Shown: positions 35,509 through 45,058, counted from the stretch's first letter. The stretch is DNA of 64,000 bases from an uncultured Acidimicrobiales bacterium (GCA_938029215.1 CALHFG010000046.1:19333-83332), one strand, 5' to 3'. A program made the numbers and translations. Notes: generated by a model from the sequence alone, not told the origin.

Positions 35509-36602
35509 CCCTCAGCGATGAAATCAGCCGAGGCCCACACCTTGGAGTCCAGAGCGTCGCGGACATGACCGATGTAGTCGGTGGCCGGTTGGGTATACCA
35601 CTGACCAGCGAACCAGCGACCTATGCATCCCCAGCCGTCACCTGCGGCATATTGGCGACCGCGTTCGCTGTCGTTTAGCCAGCCCTGACGCCCTTCGTAA
35701 CAGTTTCGCCAGACCGCGTACGCGTAGTCGACGCTGTAGGCCGTTGAGTCAGCGGCGCCAGGGAATGACTCTTGGAAGAATTTGTACTTGATCTGAAGGA
35801 GCCCAATGCTCTGGGGGCACTCCCCCGGCCGACCGTCTGAGCCGAGGCTGTGACCAGGCGCACAGTCGGCAGCGGTCGAAGTCCAATCTCCGAGAAAGCC
35901 CTGTCTCCACCAGGTTTCCGTCGCCGCCTGAGCTCTCGCAACATCTGCCGGAAGTCCCCACTTACACGCCGCCCACTGCAGAATTTCGTCCGTCGTGCCC
36001 GACATATTGCCCGTCACGCGTTCGAATTCGGGACCGGACAACGCCGGGCCGCCGCGCTTGGAGTTCGGACCTACGTTGGCCGCTCGAACTTCACCGGCCG
36101 CCTGTACTCGGGCTTCACATTCGGCATCAGACGGAAGCGCCGTTCCGGGCGGCAAGAACCCGTCGGCATCGGGCGCCGCCGATGGTGTGGTTGCACCCCC
36201 GATGGTGCTGGAGGTCACCGCAGCCGGGCTACTCGTTTCCGAGGTTGCTGGCTCGGGCGACACCGATGAACCCGCGGTCGTTGTTGGAGGCGTAGGCGCG
36301 CCCGCGGCACCCGTCGTCGGGTTTCCTTCCTGAGTGGTGTCGGCTGGGGGCACTACGCCGTCGGTCTCGCCCTGTGCCGCGAGATCAGATGCATCGGCGG
36401 CTGGGTCGGCGTCATCGGCCTCGGCATCGTCGTCGGTGCCATCGTCGGTGCCATCGTCGGCGGAAACATTGGCAAGAATCTCTGGGACAGACGTGTCTGT
36501 CTGCATCGCCTCGACATCTTCAGTAGAAAGGGTTGCGCCGGCACACGCCGCCGCCGCCAATGCCAGAAGAAGGAAGACTGCCGATCGCCCGATTGCATTC
36601 AT
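35505..36602 (-). CDS. Lipoprotein with lysozyme-like (transglycosylase) domain
   Basis: 365 aa. Lipobox LAAAACAG (Cys at about 20). A long disordered stretch (about 25-150) is Asp-rich then Thr/Pro/Ser-rich, with DDGTDDGTDDD encoded by a short DNA tandem repeat near 36430-36460. The C-terminal 190 residues are lysozyme-like: WGLPADVARAQAATETWW places a Glu where the catalytic acid is expected, then QSIGLLQIKYKFF and a Trp-rich end. Several cysteines may form disulfides. Likely remodels peptidoglycan outside the membrane. Confidence 0.83.
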   Translation of the reverse strand: MNAIGRSAVFLLLALAAAACAGATLSTEDVEAMQTDTSVPEILANVSADDGTDDGTDDDAEADDADPAADASDLAAQGETDGVVPPADTTQEGNPTTGAAGAPTPPTTTAGSSVSPEPATSETSSPAAVTSSTIGGATTPSAAPDADGFLPPGTALPSDAECEARVQAAGEVRAANVGPNSKRGGPALSGPEFERVTGNMSGTTDEILQWAACKWGLPADVARAQAATETWWRQGFLGDWTSTAADCAPGHSLGSDGRPGECPQSIGLLQIKYKFFQESFPGAADSTAYSVDYAYAVWRNCYEGRQGWLNDSERGRQYAAGDGWGCIGRWFAGQWYTQPATDYIGHVRDALDSKVWASADFIAEG

Positions 36603-36649
36603 GGGTCACCATCGGCGGCGGGCTGGTGGATCTGAGCAGTCCGGGACGA

Positions 36650-37828
36650 CTACGAAAGCAGGCGTTTCTGCAATGGGGCAGGGAACCGTGGACGAACCAC
36701 GACCCCACCAACGGCCTCTTGCAGCTCCTGGATCGCTTCTTCGAGCAGCGTGGCGTGTTCGGGATCGAGCGCAGAAGTGAGCTCAACAGCTATCTGACCG
36801 TCGGATCGTTGCACCCATCCACCGACGACGCGCCCGTCGGCCCACACGGTCGGCCCCACGTTGCCGAACCGGTCGAACAGCAGGGGCACATCAGCTGGAT
36901 CAACGTACCAGTCACGTTCCTTCCAGCCCATCGCCGTTGGATCAAGGCCCGGAAGCAGGCGCACCCAGGGTCCGGGGTTCGCCACATCATCGGAATCGCC
37001 GTCAGCCACAAAAGCCTGGCGATCACCTTGGATAGTCACCACCTCGGGTTCGCAATCGGCCACTGCCTGTTTGGCCAACCCGGCGGTCCAACCGAACCAC
37101 CAGCGAATATCGGTCATCGTCGCGGGCCCGAACCGGCTCAGCCACCTGTGTAGCAACGGACCAGCAGCCTCCTGCTCGGCGAGTCCGTGGATGTCGACCC
37201 CAAGCCATTGACGGGTTGTCGACCACGGGTATTCGGCGGAGTTCCAACTACCGGGCCGACCTCGAACGATGAGCGCATCGAAGCCAGCCCCCTGCATCAC
37301 TTTGGTGTGAGCATTCAATGGGGCCGGGTGCCTGGTTGCGGAGCCAAAGGTCACCGGCATCACCAGGTGCGGCAGCGCACGACCAATCTCTCTGGTGGTT
37401 AACGACCCGTGGGCATCCAGGAGATCCATGACCTCGGCCTTGGCATCGTTCAACCACGCACGCGGATCGTCGATATCGGTCGTAGATGCGAGAGCGGCAA
37501 TGGTGCGCTCAGCCTCGGCCCTCGCCACCTTGGCGGTTGCGCTGCCATGAGCCAGGCGAGCAACCTCCGGTGTCATAACCCAGAGCGTTCGGCGCATCGC
37601 GTGGTGCCGGACCACCGCTCGCTCCTCATACAGCACTCGTTCAAGTTCGTCGACCGACGGTGTCGTCATTCGAACCAGAGCGGAAAGAAATACCGTTGCG
37701 GGGTCCGACGAATGCAGCGCTACCAGGTCGTCGGCGATTCGCGCAAGGTCATCGGTGCGGCTCTGAGAAATCAGGCGGTGCCGGTGAGCCAGCCGCCACC
37801 GGCGTTGTTCATCTGAGAGACTGCGCAC
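36650..37828 (-). CDS. Winged-helix DNA-binding protein, AlkZ/YcaQ-like
   Basis: 392 aa, HTH_42 superfamily. It opens with RWRLAHRHRLISQ. LVALHSSDPATVFLSALVRM and RTLWVMTPEVARLAHGS follow the family pattern, and a C-terminal LPGLDPTAMGWKERDWYVDP segment is shared with the streptomycete DNA glycosylase AlkZ. Some family members unhook DNA crosslinks or excise alkylated bases; the QxD/QxQ catalytic loop cannot be placed with confidence here. The start at 37828 has GTG/ATG choices. Stands alone between the lysozyme-like and NmrA-like genes. Confidence 0.8.
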   Translation of the reverse strand: MRSLSDEQRRWRLAHRHRLISQSRTDDLARIADDLVALHSSDPATVFLSALVRMTTPSVDELERVLYEERAVVRHHAMRRTLWVMTPEVARLAHGSATAKVARAEAERTIAALASTTDIDDPRAWLNDAKAEVMDLLDAHGSLTTREIGRALPHLVMPVTFGSATRHPAPLNAHTKVMQGAGFDALIVRGRPGSWNSAEYPWSTTRQWLGVDIHGLAEQEAAGPLLHRWLSRFGPATMTDIRWWFGWTAGLAKQAVADCEPEVVTIQGDRQAFVADGDSDDVANPGPWVRLLPGLDPTAMGWKERDWYVDPADVPLLFDRFGNVGPTVWADGRVVGGWVQRSDGQIAVELTSALDPEHATLLEEAIQELQEAVGGVVVRPRFPAPLQKRLLS

Positions 37829-37844
37829 GACGATCGCTCCGCCA

Positions 37845-38822
37845 CTAGCCCTTCAGGTCCGCCGCTTCCTTCATGGCGTCCTCGCACTTCTTCCAGAGAT
37901 TTCCCTGCCAGAGCTCCTCCAAACCCGTTTCACCCGACGCCCCCTCGGTGGTCAGGTAGTCGTAGTAGGCGGTCGGCTTGTGGCCGGTCAGATTGTAGAA
38001 ATCGGGGCTACAGCGGCAGTAGAAACCGTTGGTGAGGTACTCGAAAAACTCCGCCCTCGTGCTACCAAAGTCTCGCTCAAAGTCGTCCATGTTTTGGGGG
38101 CGGTACTCGATGGACTTGTTCATCGCTCGACCCAGGTCGGCCGCGATCTCGGCCATCGTCTGGGGCTGCGGACCAGTGAGATCGTAAAACTTGTCACCGT
38201 GACGTTCCGGCCCCTCGCTGAGCACCACAGCGGCGGCCTCGGCGATATCTCGGGTAGCAACGAAGGAATTCCGCGCCGTGCCCAAGGGGTTGCTGAACCA
38301 GCCTTCGTTGGCGATGGTTTCGCAGTCGGTCTTCAACAGATGATTCATAAAGAAGTTGTTGCGTAGAACAGTCACCGGCAGGCCAGCATCGATCAACGCT
38401 TTCTCTCCCCACCAGTAGTGTTGCAACATCAGCGGAATCGGTGCCCCCTCACGGGATGAATGCTGATCAGGCTCATAGGACGCAGTATTGGTATCGGCCC
38501 CCATACAACTGACTCGTACGACGTGTTTGATCTGATCGGTGCGTTTACCTAGCTCGGAACAGAAGGCAAGGTGACCTTCGAGCATTGGGTCGAGTGAGGC
38601 GGAATACACCACGCTCACGCCATCGAGCGCCGCATCCCAGGAGCTTGGATCGGTGAGATCGAAATGGACAACCTCGTGGGCACCAAGGGCCTTCAACGCG
38701 TCAGCCTTCCCGCTGAACGAACAGGCACGAACCACAAACTCGTCAGCTTGCGCGAGTCGAGCTACGAGCTCCTTGCCTATGCGGCCCGTGGCCGAGGTGA
38801 TCAATGCAATGGGCTTGGTCAT
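37845..38822 (-). CDS. NmrA-like NAD(P)-binding oxidoreductase/sensor
   Basis: 325 aa from ATG 38822 (AGGAG six bases upstream; frame open to 38849). Atypical short-chain dehydrogenase: ALITSATGRIGKELVARL is the dinucleotide motif, followed by VVHFDLTDPSSWDAALDGV. The central VTVLRNNFFMNHLL matches NmrA/TMR-like proteins. There is no YxxxK catalytic pair at the expected place, so a sensing role or atypical reduction is possible. Sixteen bases from the AlkZ-like gene, same strand. Confidence 0.83.
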   Translation of the reverse strand: MTKPIALITSATGRIGKELVARLAQADEFVVRACSFSGKADALKALGAHEVVHFDLTDPSSWDAALDGVSVVYSASLDPMLEGHLAFCSELGKRTDQIKHVVRVSCMGADTNTASYEPDQHSSREGAPIPLMLQHYWWGEKALIDAGLPVTVLRNNFFMNHLLKTDCETIANEGWFSNPLGTARNSFVATRDIAEAAAVVLSEGPERHGDKFYDLTGPQPQTMAEIAADLGRAMNKSIEYRPQNMDDFERDFGSTRAEFFEYLTNGFYCRCSPDFYNLTGHKPTAYYDYLTTEGASGETGLEELWQGNLWKKCEDAMKEAADLKG

Positions 38823-38908
38823 GGCTTCTCCTGACGCGACCTCCAACAACTAGAGGACAGACGCCGACCGTATCCCCTTCTTACCTCGGTGGTGTACCGT
38901 CATATTCC

Positions 38909-39100
38909 ATGAGGGCCATCGACGCAATCGTTGAACGCCGGATACGCACCGCCCGCGAAAACGGCGAGCTCGAGGGACTTTCGGGGCACGGCGAACCCCT
39001 ACCCGATCTCGATCAGGTCCGCCCCGAAGGTTGGTGGGCTCGGCGACTCGTCGCCACCGAGCTGCCCGAGCTCGCTCGAGACCCATCGATCCTCAGGTAG
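38909..39100 (+). CDS. DUF1992 (DnaJC28-like) small protein
   Basis: 63 aa from ATG 38909. One DUF1992 unit: IDAIVERRIRTARENGELEGLSGHGEPLPDL, the ERrI-xxA-xxxGxFxxLxGxGxPL pattern of the family. It is shorter than the usual 100 or more residues and ends soon after the conserved part. Role unknown. Divergent from the NmrA-like gene. Confidence 0.8.
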   Translation: MRAIDAIVERRIRTARENGELEGLSGHGEPLPDLDQVRPEGWWARRLVATELPELARDPSILR

Positions 39101-39125
39101 CGGGCCCGGCGCCGAGCGAGTGGGC

Positions 39126-39377
39126 CTAGGTTGCGAAGTAGCTGACGAGATTCACCACAACCGTGAGACCGACGCTGATGGCAAGCATCGCTTTCCACGG
39201 AAAGAACACCTTGACCCGGGCGCCGTCGTGCGGTTGCTGTTCGAAGGCCTCTTCCATTCGTTGGTGGACTGCTTGCTCAGTCTTTCTGGCCGTCTTAGGG
39301 AAGAGCCTTGGCAACACGTTGAGAAGCAGTGTCAGCACGACCGAAGCCACCAAGGACACCACAACAAAATCCTGCAT
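39126..39377 (-). CDS. Small membrane protein, two TM segments
   Basis: 83 aa. TM helices at about 3-24 and 62-82, with a charged amphipathic middle (RKTEQAVHQRMEEAFEQQ). No family is recognised. Convergent with the DUF1992 gene (25 bp) and divergent from the methyltransferase gene (47 bp). Confidence 0.65.
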   Translation of the reverse strand: MQDFVVVSLVASVVLTLLLNVLPRLFPKTARKTEQAVHQRMEEAFEQQPHDGARVKVFFPWKAMLAISVGLTVVVNLVSYFAT

Positions 39378-39424
39378 TCCTCGACGCTAGCGGGCCAACA
39401 CGAACGTGTTGGTAGTGTCCCCGC

Positions 39425-40063
39425 ATGACCTCCCGGCGAAACACGCTCGCTCTGTTTGATCGCTGGTCCGACACCTACGATGCGCAGCTTCTTCAGCGGT
39501 TCACCTACAGACCGCTGCACAATGCTGTTCTCGAGGAAGTCCGCGGGCACCAACCCGAGTCGATTCTGGACCTCGGCTGTGGCACCGGTCAGCTCTTGGT
39601 TCGGCTCGCTGAGGAGTTCCCCGACGCCCACACCACCGGGCTCGACTACTCAGCCTCCATGTTGACCCGGGCTCGAAACCGAGCCCCGTCTTCACTGGTC
39701 CACGCCGACGCCGAATATCTTCCGTTCGCGCCCGAATCGTTCGATCTGGTGACCTGTACCGAATCGTTCCACTGGTACCTCGATCAGGCAAGCACCCTGG
39801 GCCAGGTCGCCCGACTGTTACGCCCAGGTGGGATGGCGGTGATCGGGTCGATTGCGGCCTTCGGCCGACTCGATCGGGCAGGGGTTGAACGCCTGTCGCA
39901 TCGGCTTGACCAACCGATCAAAGCGCTCACCGGGTCCGAGCTCCGCTCGCTTGTCGCCCGTGCCGGACTTGATGTTCAGCGGCAGCGAAGGGTCCCTCGC
40001 CCATCGGTTCTGATTCCACTTCCGCTACTCACCATCGCAAGCAAGCCTGCGAATCGCGATTGA
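39425..40063 (+). CDS. Class I SAM-dependent methyltransferase
   Basis: 212 aa, Methyltransf_11 type. Motif I ILDLGCGTGQLLVRLAEEF, an acidic residue in TTGLDYSASML, motif II-like FDLVTCTESFHWYLD, motif III LLRPGGMAVIGS. The FHWY after motif II is typical of the SmtA/UbiE-like group acting on small molecules. Substrate unknown. Divergent from the small membrane protein; convergent with the next gene. Confidence 0.88.
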   Translation: MTSRRNTLALFDRWSDTYDAQLLQRFTYRPLHNAVLEEVRGHQPESILDLGCGTGQLLVRLAEEFPDAHTTGLDYSASMLTRARNRAPSSLVHADAEYLPFAPESFDLVTCTESFHWYLDQASTLGQVARLLRPGGMAVIGSIAAFGRLDRAGVERLSHRLDQPIKALTGSELRSLVARAGLDVQRQRRVPRPSVLIPLPLLTIASKPANRD

Positions 40064-40069
40064 CCGCCT

Positions 40070-40492
40070 CTATTCCGAGCGTTTCGCCCGCTTGGCCTCC
40101 GCGGCGGCAGCGCGTTCGGCCGGATCCATTTCCCACGCGTACTTCCGCACGGGCACGGTGCTCTCCACCTTCTTGCGTCGGGGTGTTTTCCGCGCAGTTG
40201 AACCAGCCAAACCGCTCGCCTTCTTCTTTGGAGGCCGCTTGGATCGCTTCTCCATCGGCTTGGGGTCAGGCAACAGGGTGGACACGCCATCGACGGCAGC
40301 CAACCGGGTGAGCGGAATGTCAATGATGCTCGCGAACGCCTTCAGCCGGTCGTTATGGCTCAGGGAGCGATAGCCATCGGCAGCCTGATCGCGTTCCATA
40401 CGGGCCAGTGCACGCTCCAGATGTCCTTCGGTCACGCCGAGTTCCGCCGCCACCTTACGGCGATAGTGCGGGGTGCCCCACGACCCGCTCAT
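40070..40492 (-). CDS. Hypothetical protein with very basic C-terminal half
   Basis: 140 aa from ATG 40492 (frame open to 40645). Residues 1-75 are helical (YRRKVAAELGVTEGHLERALARM). From about 80 on the sequence is dominated by Lys/Arg/Ala (KRSKRPPKKKAS, RKTPRRKKVE) and ends AAAAEAKRAKRSE, a tail that would bind nucleic acid or acidic surfaces. No family recognised. Same strand as the YczE gene, 74 bp downstream of it. Confidence 0.62.
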   Translation of the reverse strand: MSGSWGTPHYRRKVAAELGVTEGHLERALARMERDQAADGYRSLSHNDRLKAFASIIDIPLTRLAAVDGVSTLLPDPKPMEKRSKRPPKKKASGLAGSTARKTPRRKKVESTVPVRKYAWEMDPAERAAAAEAKRAKRSE

Positions 40493-40566
40493 GGCTGAAT
40501 CGACCGACGGTTCATCACAACAAGGATGGTAGACCGCACGCGTCGATAAGGCGCCCCAGCGATCGG

Positions 40567-41232
40567 CTAGTGGAAGGACTCGATGAACGTCGTGATGCGT
40601 GGCAAACAGAACGCAACCATCGGCCCGATTCCGAGCGTGAACCACACGGTCCCGAGACCAAGGACGGAGAGATCACGGAGAAGGGCGAGGCCTGCAAGCA
40701 GAGCGAGCATCTCAATTCCGGTGCGGGCCTTGGCGATCGGAATCCCTCGCTTACCCAGGCCGGTCATCAAACCGTCGCGAGGACCGGGCCCAAGGCCTCC
40801 TCCGATGTACAGGCCTGAACCAATAGCGATCACCATCGGTCCCCCGATGGTGAGCACCATGCGGGGCACGAGCCCCTCGGGAGCATCGAAGATCCCGACC
40901 ACCACGTTGACCGTGTACCCGATAAGGATCGCGTTCAGAATGGTTCCAACGCCCATTCGCTCACCGAGTGGGATAAACAGCAGGACGATGGCAAAACCGA
41001 CCAAGTTGAGCACCGTGCCGAATCGCAGGCCCGTTGTTTCGCTGAGGCCCTGATGCAGCACATCCCATGGTGCAAGGCCCAGATCTCCGAGAACCATCAT
41101 GGCAATCCCGACGCCGAACGCGACAAGACCCGCAACGACCCACGGGAGCCTCCGTATCGTTTCGCGAGGGGTAAGCACCAACAGAAAGCGGCGCCACCCT
41201 TGCGGCGTTGTTGACCCAAGAACCGAGTTCAA
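40567..41232 (-). CDS. YczE/YyaS/YitT-family integral membrane protein
   Basis: 221 aa, about five or six TMs. GVGIAMMVLGDLGLAPWDVLHQGLSETTGLRFG and GLGPGPRDGLMTGLGKR are the conserved loops of the YczE group. Known members are membrane proteins of unclear transport function. Precedes the basic hypothetical protein on the same strand. Confidence 0.85.
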   Translation of the reverse strand: MNSVLGSTTPQGWRRFLLVLTPRETIRRLPWVVAGLVAFGVGIAMMVLGDLGLAPWDVLHQGLSETTGLRFGTVLNLVGFAIVLLFIPLGERMGVGTILNAILIGYTVNVVVGIFDAPEGLVPRMVLTIGGPMVIAIGSGLYIGGGLGPGPRDGLMTGLGKRGIPIAKARTGIEMLALLAGLALLRDLSVLGLGTVWFTLGIGPMVAFCLPRITTFIESFH

Positions 41233-41289
41233 GCACTGAACCTATCGCTGATAGATGCCGGGGGAGCTCGATTTTGTCGAGGCGACGGC

Positions 41290-42027
41290 CTACGGGCGGG
41301 CCACGATTGAATCGTCGTCAATGTGAGCTGATTCCAGCAGGCTTTTGGCCGACCAATCACCCACAAGGCCGCTCAAAGCCAGCTGCCGAGCTTCCCGATC
41401 GAGCGGGGCGAGGTAGGGAAGAATTCTGGCCACCAGCTTCCATGCGAACGGCCAGTCGCGTTTGCCGCCGAGGTGCTGGGCCACCTGAAAAGATGCCTCG
41501 TCCCGATCCGCTGCGGAGACGTTGGGATGAAGGTTGAAGTAGCGGGCGAACTCTGCGGGCGGAAGCGCGGACCATGCGGCCCAGTCCTGCGGACGTAAGC
41601 GAACGAAGTCGAGCTCGAGAAGACGTTTTGACAACTCCGCTGGCATCCCCTGGTCGAGGGAACGGTCGCCGCGAGGGACGGCGGTAAAAACGAGCCGGAC
41701 AGCCTCCGGCAGCTTAAGGCTGCCGACCCTACGACGCTCGACCAGTTCAACCAGGCGATCGGTCACGGTCACGTCGAGCCGTTCAGTCGGCTCTACCAAC
41801 AGGACTCCATCACCTTGAATCGCCGCCGTTTGAAGCGCCCAGGGCTGTAGTTCAGAGAGGTCGTTTTCGCCAGAGAAGCCACTCAGGCCCAAAGTGACGC
41901 ACGGGATCTCAAGCTTTTGAGCCAGGGTCTTCACGGTTGCTGACTTGCCAACACCCTTACTACCCCACAAACAAAGCGGAACGTTGGCCTGTACGGCGGC
42001 ACCGAGTACGTCATCATGAGCAGGCAC
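41290..42027 (-). CDS. MoxR-like AAA ATPase with degenerate Walker B
   Basis: 245 aa. Walker A WGSKGVGKSA (residues 21-30). The Walker B region reads GVLLVEPTERL where MoxR-type proteins have hhhhDE: the catalytic pair is replaced by Glu-Pro, so hydrolysis may be impaired. Sensor-like VRLVFTAVPRG and a lid with PNVSAADRDEAS follow. There is no VWA partner gene nearby. Next to the Ldh_2 gene (45 bp, same strand). Confidence 0.75.
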   Translation of the reverse strand: MPAHDDVLGAAVQANVPLCLWGSKGVGKSATVKTLAQKLEIPCVTLGLSGFSGENDLSELQPWALQTAAIQGDGVLLVEPTERLDVTVTDRLVELVERRRVGSLKLPEAVRLVFTAVPRGDRSLDQGMPAELSKRLLELDFVRLRPQDWAAWSALPPAEFARYFNLHPNVSAADRDEASFQVAQHLGGKRDWPFAWKLVARILPYLAPLDREARQLALSGLVGDWSAKSLLESAHIDDDSIVARP

Positions 42028-42072
42028 ACATGGTGTATCGACCCAAGAATTCAGTGCCTTGAATTAGGACGT

Positions 42073-43128
42073 CTAGGTGAGCGGCGAAACGTTGATCGAC
42101 CTAGCAGCGGCGTTCAACTCGGCCACTGTCGCATCCTCAACCACGATGCCTTCGTGCCGTTCTCGACGAGCGCGAGCCTCGGGCTCGCCCGGGAGCAGTA
42201 TCTCGTCGAACCCGGCGCGTCGAGTTGCGTTCTGCGCGTACTGGAGGAAACCAGATGCCTCGGTCGAGAGGGTCTCGGCGCTACCAACGGCGGCAGGGTC
42301 GATAAGGATCGAAAGCATGTTGTTGATGATGGCTCCGGTCCGTTCGTACTTCGGATGCACAGTCATCCCGCCAATCAATGCCGCTCCAAGGATCTCGCAC
42401 ATCAGTGCGAGGCCTGAACCCTTGTGATCTCCCATGGCCACGAGTGCGCCCTTGGGACCGTCGTCGTTCCACATCACATTGGGATCGGTCGTCAGCTCTC
42501 CCGAAGGGTCAAGCACTGTGCCAGCAGGCACCGGCTCACCCCGATTCTTGGCCACGCGGGTCTTGCCCAGCGCGATGGTGGAGGTTGCCATATCTAGCAA
42601 AGCGGCGGGAACACCACCATCGGCCGGGATCGCGATGCACACCGGATTCGTTCCGAACCGAGCCGAAGCACCGCCGTGTGGTGCCACCAACGGTTCATGC
42701 CCTGCGACGTTTACAAAGTGAATACTGGCCAGACCTGAAGCCACCGCCTGCTCGCCCCAATGACCGATGCGCCCGACGTGAAAACTGTTGCGCAGACCGA
42801 CCAGAGCAACACCCTGTTCCTTTGCACGCTGGATTCCTGCGGTCATCGCTCTGAAGCCAGCAACCTGCCCGAACCCGAAATGGCCGTCGAACACCATGAC
42901 CGGGCCGCTGTCGATAACGGCTTCAGTTTCGGCGTTCAGGCTCAGCAGTCCTGCGGCTACCGCATTGACGTAGGTGGGCAACATGCCGATCCCGTGACTG
43001 TCGTGACCGGACAGATTGGCCTGGATTAGCTGATCTGCGACCAGGGTCGGCTCGTCACCATCTGACCCAAGAGCGCGAACAACCGACACTACAAACTGGT
43101 GAAGACGGTCAGGAGCGAAGGTCGACAT
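42073..43128 (-). CDS. Malate/L-lactate dehydrogenase (Ldh_2) family oxidoreductase
   Basis: 351 aa, usual family length. SGHDSHGIGMLPTYV carries the catalytic-region His, NSFHVGRIGHWGEQA is the family hallmark, and FGTNPVCIAIPA and KGSGLALMCEILGAAL are the NAD-binding contacts. Reduces or oxidises a 2-oxo/2-hydroxy acid (malate, lactate, ureidoglycolate and others); the substrate is open. Upstream of the MoxR-like gene. Confidence 0.9.
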   Translation of the reverse strand: MSTFAPDRLHQFVVSVVRALGSDGDEPTLVADQLIQANLSGHDSHGIGMLPTYVNAVAAGLLSLNAETEAVIDSGPVMVFDGHFGFGQVAGFRAMTAGIQRAKEQGVALVGLRNSFHVGRIGHWGEQAVASGLASIHFVNVAGHEPLVAPHGGASARFGTNPVCIAIPADGGVPAALLDMATSTIALGKTRVAKNRGEPVPAGTVLDPSGELTTDPNVMWNDDGPKGALVAMGDHKGSGLALMCEILGAALIGGMTVHPKYERTGAIINNMLSILIDPAAVGSAETLSTEASGFLQYAQNATRRAGFDEILLPGEPEARARRERHEGIVVEDATVAELNAAARSINVSPLT

Positions 43129-43177
43129 GGTCTGAAGCTAGCGGTCGGGCCTTTGCGCGTCTATGCGACAGCCAAGA

Positions 43178-45058
43178 TCAGTCCGGCCCTGGGGCGGCGG
43201 CCGTCCATACTGCTACCGCCTCGGCCCGATTGCGACACTTCAATCGCCGCAGGATGGCCGACACATGAGTCGACGCTGTTCGATCGCTGATGAACAACTG
43301 CGCTGCGATCTCCTTGTTACTCCACCCGCCCGCCATCAGTTCGAGCACGTCGGCCTGGCGAGCCGAGATGGGCAAGCCACGATGAGAAGTGGTTCGGGCG
43401 TGGGTTGCACGAATGGCGTCGACCGCGTGAACGATCCACACAATCTCAGCCGCTTCTGCCTGATCACGTAGAACGAGATCAACCACCCGGTCGATCTCCG
43501 CCGCAGCCAAGCGCGCCCTCATGGACTCATAGCGATAGTTGAGCCGTTCCAAGATGTCCCCTGCCGCTCGGATCTTCTTGGGGTCTGCTTCGACCAGGCC
43601 TCGACAGAGTTCCACATATGCGGCGCCCGCAGAGGTGCTCCCATCGAGCTTGGTGATGAGCGCGTCGGGTGAATCGAACCGTCCCGCAGCAACCTGGACC
43701 CGAATCGACTCGGTGACTACCTCACGAACCCAGGTCTGATTTGGGCAGTCGCCCAACCAGTGCAATGCACGACGCGACTCCTCAAGGGCTGCTTCGTAGT
43801 TTCCATGCAGCCGCCAGGTCTCTGCCAGCAGCAGATGGTGCACACCGGTGTACTGCGATGCTTGGAGCCCGGACGCAACGTCGACGCTCTGCTGCAACCG
43901 CTCGAGTAGACCCTCATGCCGCTGAAGCAGTAACGCCAACCGCGCTTCCAGATGCGTCAGATCGAGCTGATCGACAGACGACAAAACGCGGTCACCGATC
44001 AGTCCGATGGTTGCCGACGCCAGGTGCGGTTCGGCTCGATCGAGATACAAGCTGCTCAGCCCGACGATTGGCAGCAGCGGGACCGACAATGACCCTCGCT
44101 CACGGGCGAGCCAGACGGTTTGCTCGGCAAGCGCAAGCGCCCGATCGCTGGGTCCAACGCTCGTGTGCTCGACGACGACGCGCGCATACACCGCTCGGAC
44201 CGCGACATCATGCTGATGCGCCCGACGGGCCTGCACGTAGAGCGCCTCGGCTTTGGCGTCAGCTTCTGCGGTCTGCCCGTCGACCAGCAACCCGAACACT
44301 TCGGAGAACTGAAGGTCATAGCTGGGGTCGGTGGCGGGCGCAGTGCCATCGGAAAGATCGGCGATGGCGGCCGACAACTCCTTCATTTCCGCACCATTGG
44401 CGCTGGCCAACGCTATTCCCAGGGCGGTGGTTTGGATCCGCCGCTGAAGGTCCTTATCGCTCGTGAGCGACATCGCTTCGGCAAGCAGGAGTCGAGCGGC
44501 GACCCCATCACCGTCGCTATGAGAAGCGGACGCTTGCTGTACCAGCAGCAATACCTGATTCTCCAGCGAATACCGGGCATTCGGCGCGCCGAGCTCGCTT
44601 CGGATGAGCGTCGCGACCTCGGAGGCTCGTCGTTGGTACGCCAACACCGATGCCTTTGCTGACACCAGCTGGAACCGGTGGTCTTGTGTTGTCGGGCTCG
44701 CTGGGCCCGAGAGGTCCAGAGCATGATCAAGCACCAGGTCAGCTCGGTCGAGTTTTGACGCCGAACTCCACAGACGGGACGCGAACAGAGCGGCGCGGAC
44801 CCCTTGGGACAGCTCGTTGCGAGCGAGGAAGTGACGAGCGAGGTGCTCGAGAACAACCGCTTCAAGCTCGCCTCCCCGATGAAGCACAAGTTCGTCGAGC
44901 GCGTGGTCAGCGAGCTTCCGCTGATCCTCCGTCAGCCGGTTACCGGCAGCCAGATCGGCAAGAAACTGCTCCGCAGCTGATCCCAGCCGCGAGATCAGCC
45001 AATTTGGTCCCACAGACGCCGTCGATTCACTGGCCGCCAAGCCCCTATTCGCCCCCAT
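43178..45058 (-). CDS. Large LuxR-type regulator with TPR-like sensor region and no ATPase domain
   Basis: 626 aa. The first roughly 540 residues are alpha-helical repeats of TPR type (e.g. LLLAETWRLHGNYEAALEES). The C-terminal GerE HTH covers about 555-620: LPISARQADVLELMAGG, SNKEIAAQLFISDRTASTHVSAILRRLK. MalT/LAL regulators have an N-terminal AAA/STAND ATPase before the TPRs; here there is no P-loop anywhere. It therefore looks like the C-terminal two thirds of an LAL protein working alone. Cluster of inverted repeats lies upstream (45141-45302). Confidence 0.85.
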   Translation of the reverse strand: MGANRGLAASESTASVGPNWLISRLGSAAEQFLADLAAGNRLTEDQRKLADHALDELVLHRGGELEAVVLEHLARHFLARNELSQGVRAALFASRLWSSASKLDRADLVLDHALDLSGPASPTTQDHRFQLVSAKASVLAYQRRASEVATLIRSELGAPNARYSLENQVLLLVQQASASHSDGDGVAARLLLAEAMSLTSDKDLQRRIQTTALGIALASANGAEMKELSAAIADLSDGTAPATDPSYDLQFSEVFGLLVDGQTAEADAKAEALYVQARRAHQHDVAVRAVYARVVVEHTSVGPSDRALALAEQTVWLARERGSLSVPLLPIVGLSSLYLDRAEPHLASATIGLIGDRVLSSVDQLDLTHLEARLALLLQRHEGLLERLQQSVDVASGLQASQYTGVHHLLLAETWRLHGNYEAALEESRRALHWLGDCPNQTWVREVVTESIRVQVAAGRFDSPDALITKLDGSTSAGAAYVELCRGLVEADPKKIRAAGDILERLNYRYESMRARLAAAEIDRVVDLVLRDQAEAAEIVWIVHAVDAIRATHARTTSHRGLPISARQADVLELMAGGWSNKEIAAQLFISDRTASTHVSAILRRLKCRNRAEAVAVWTAAAPGPD

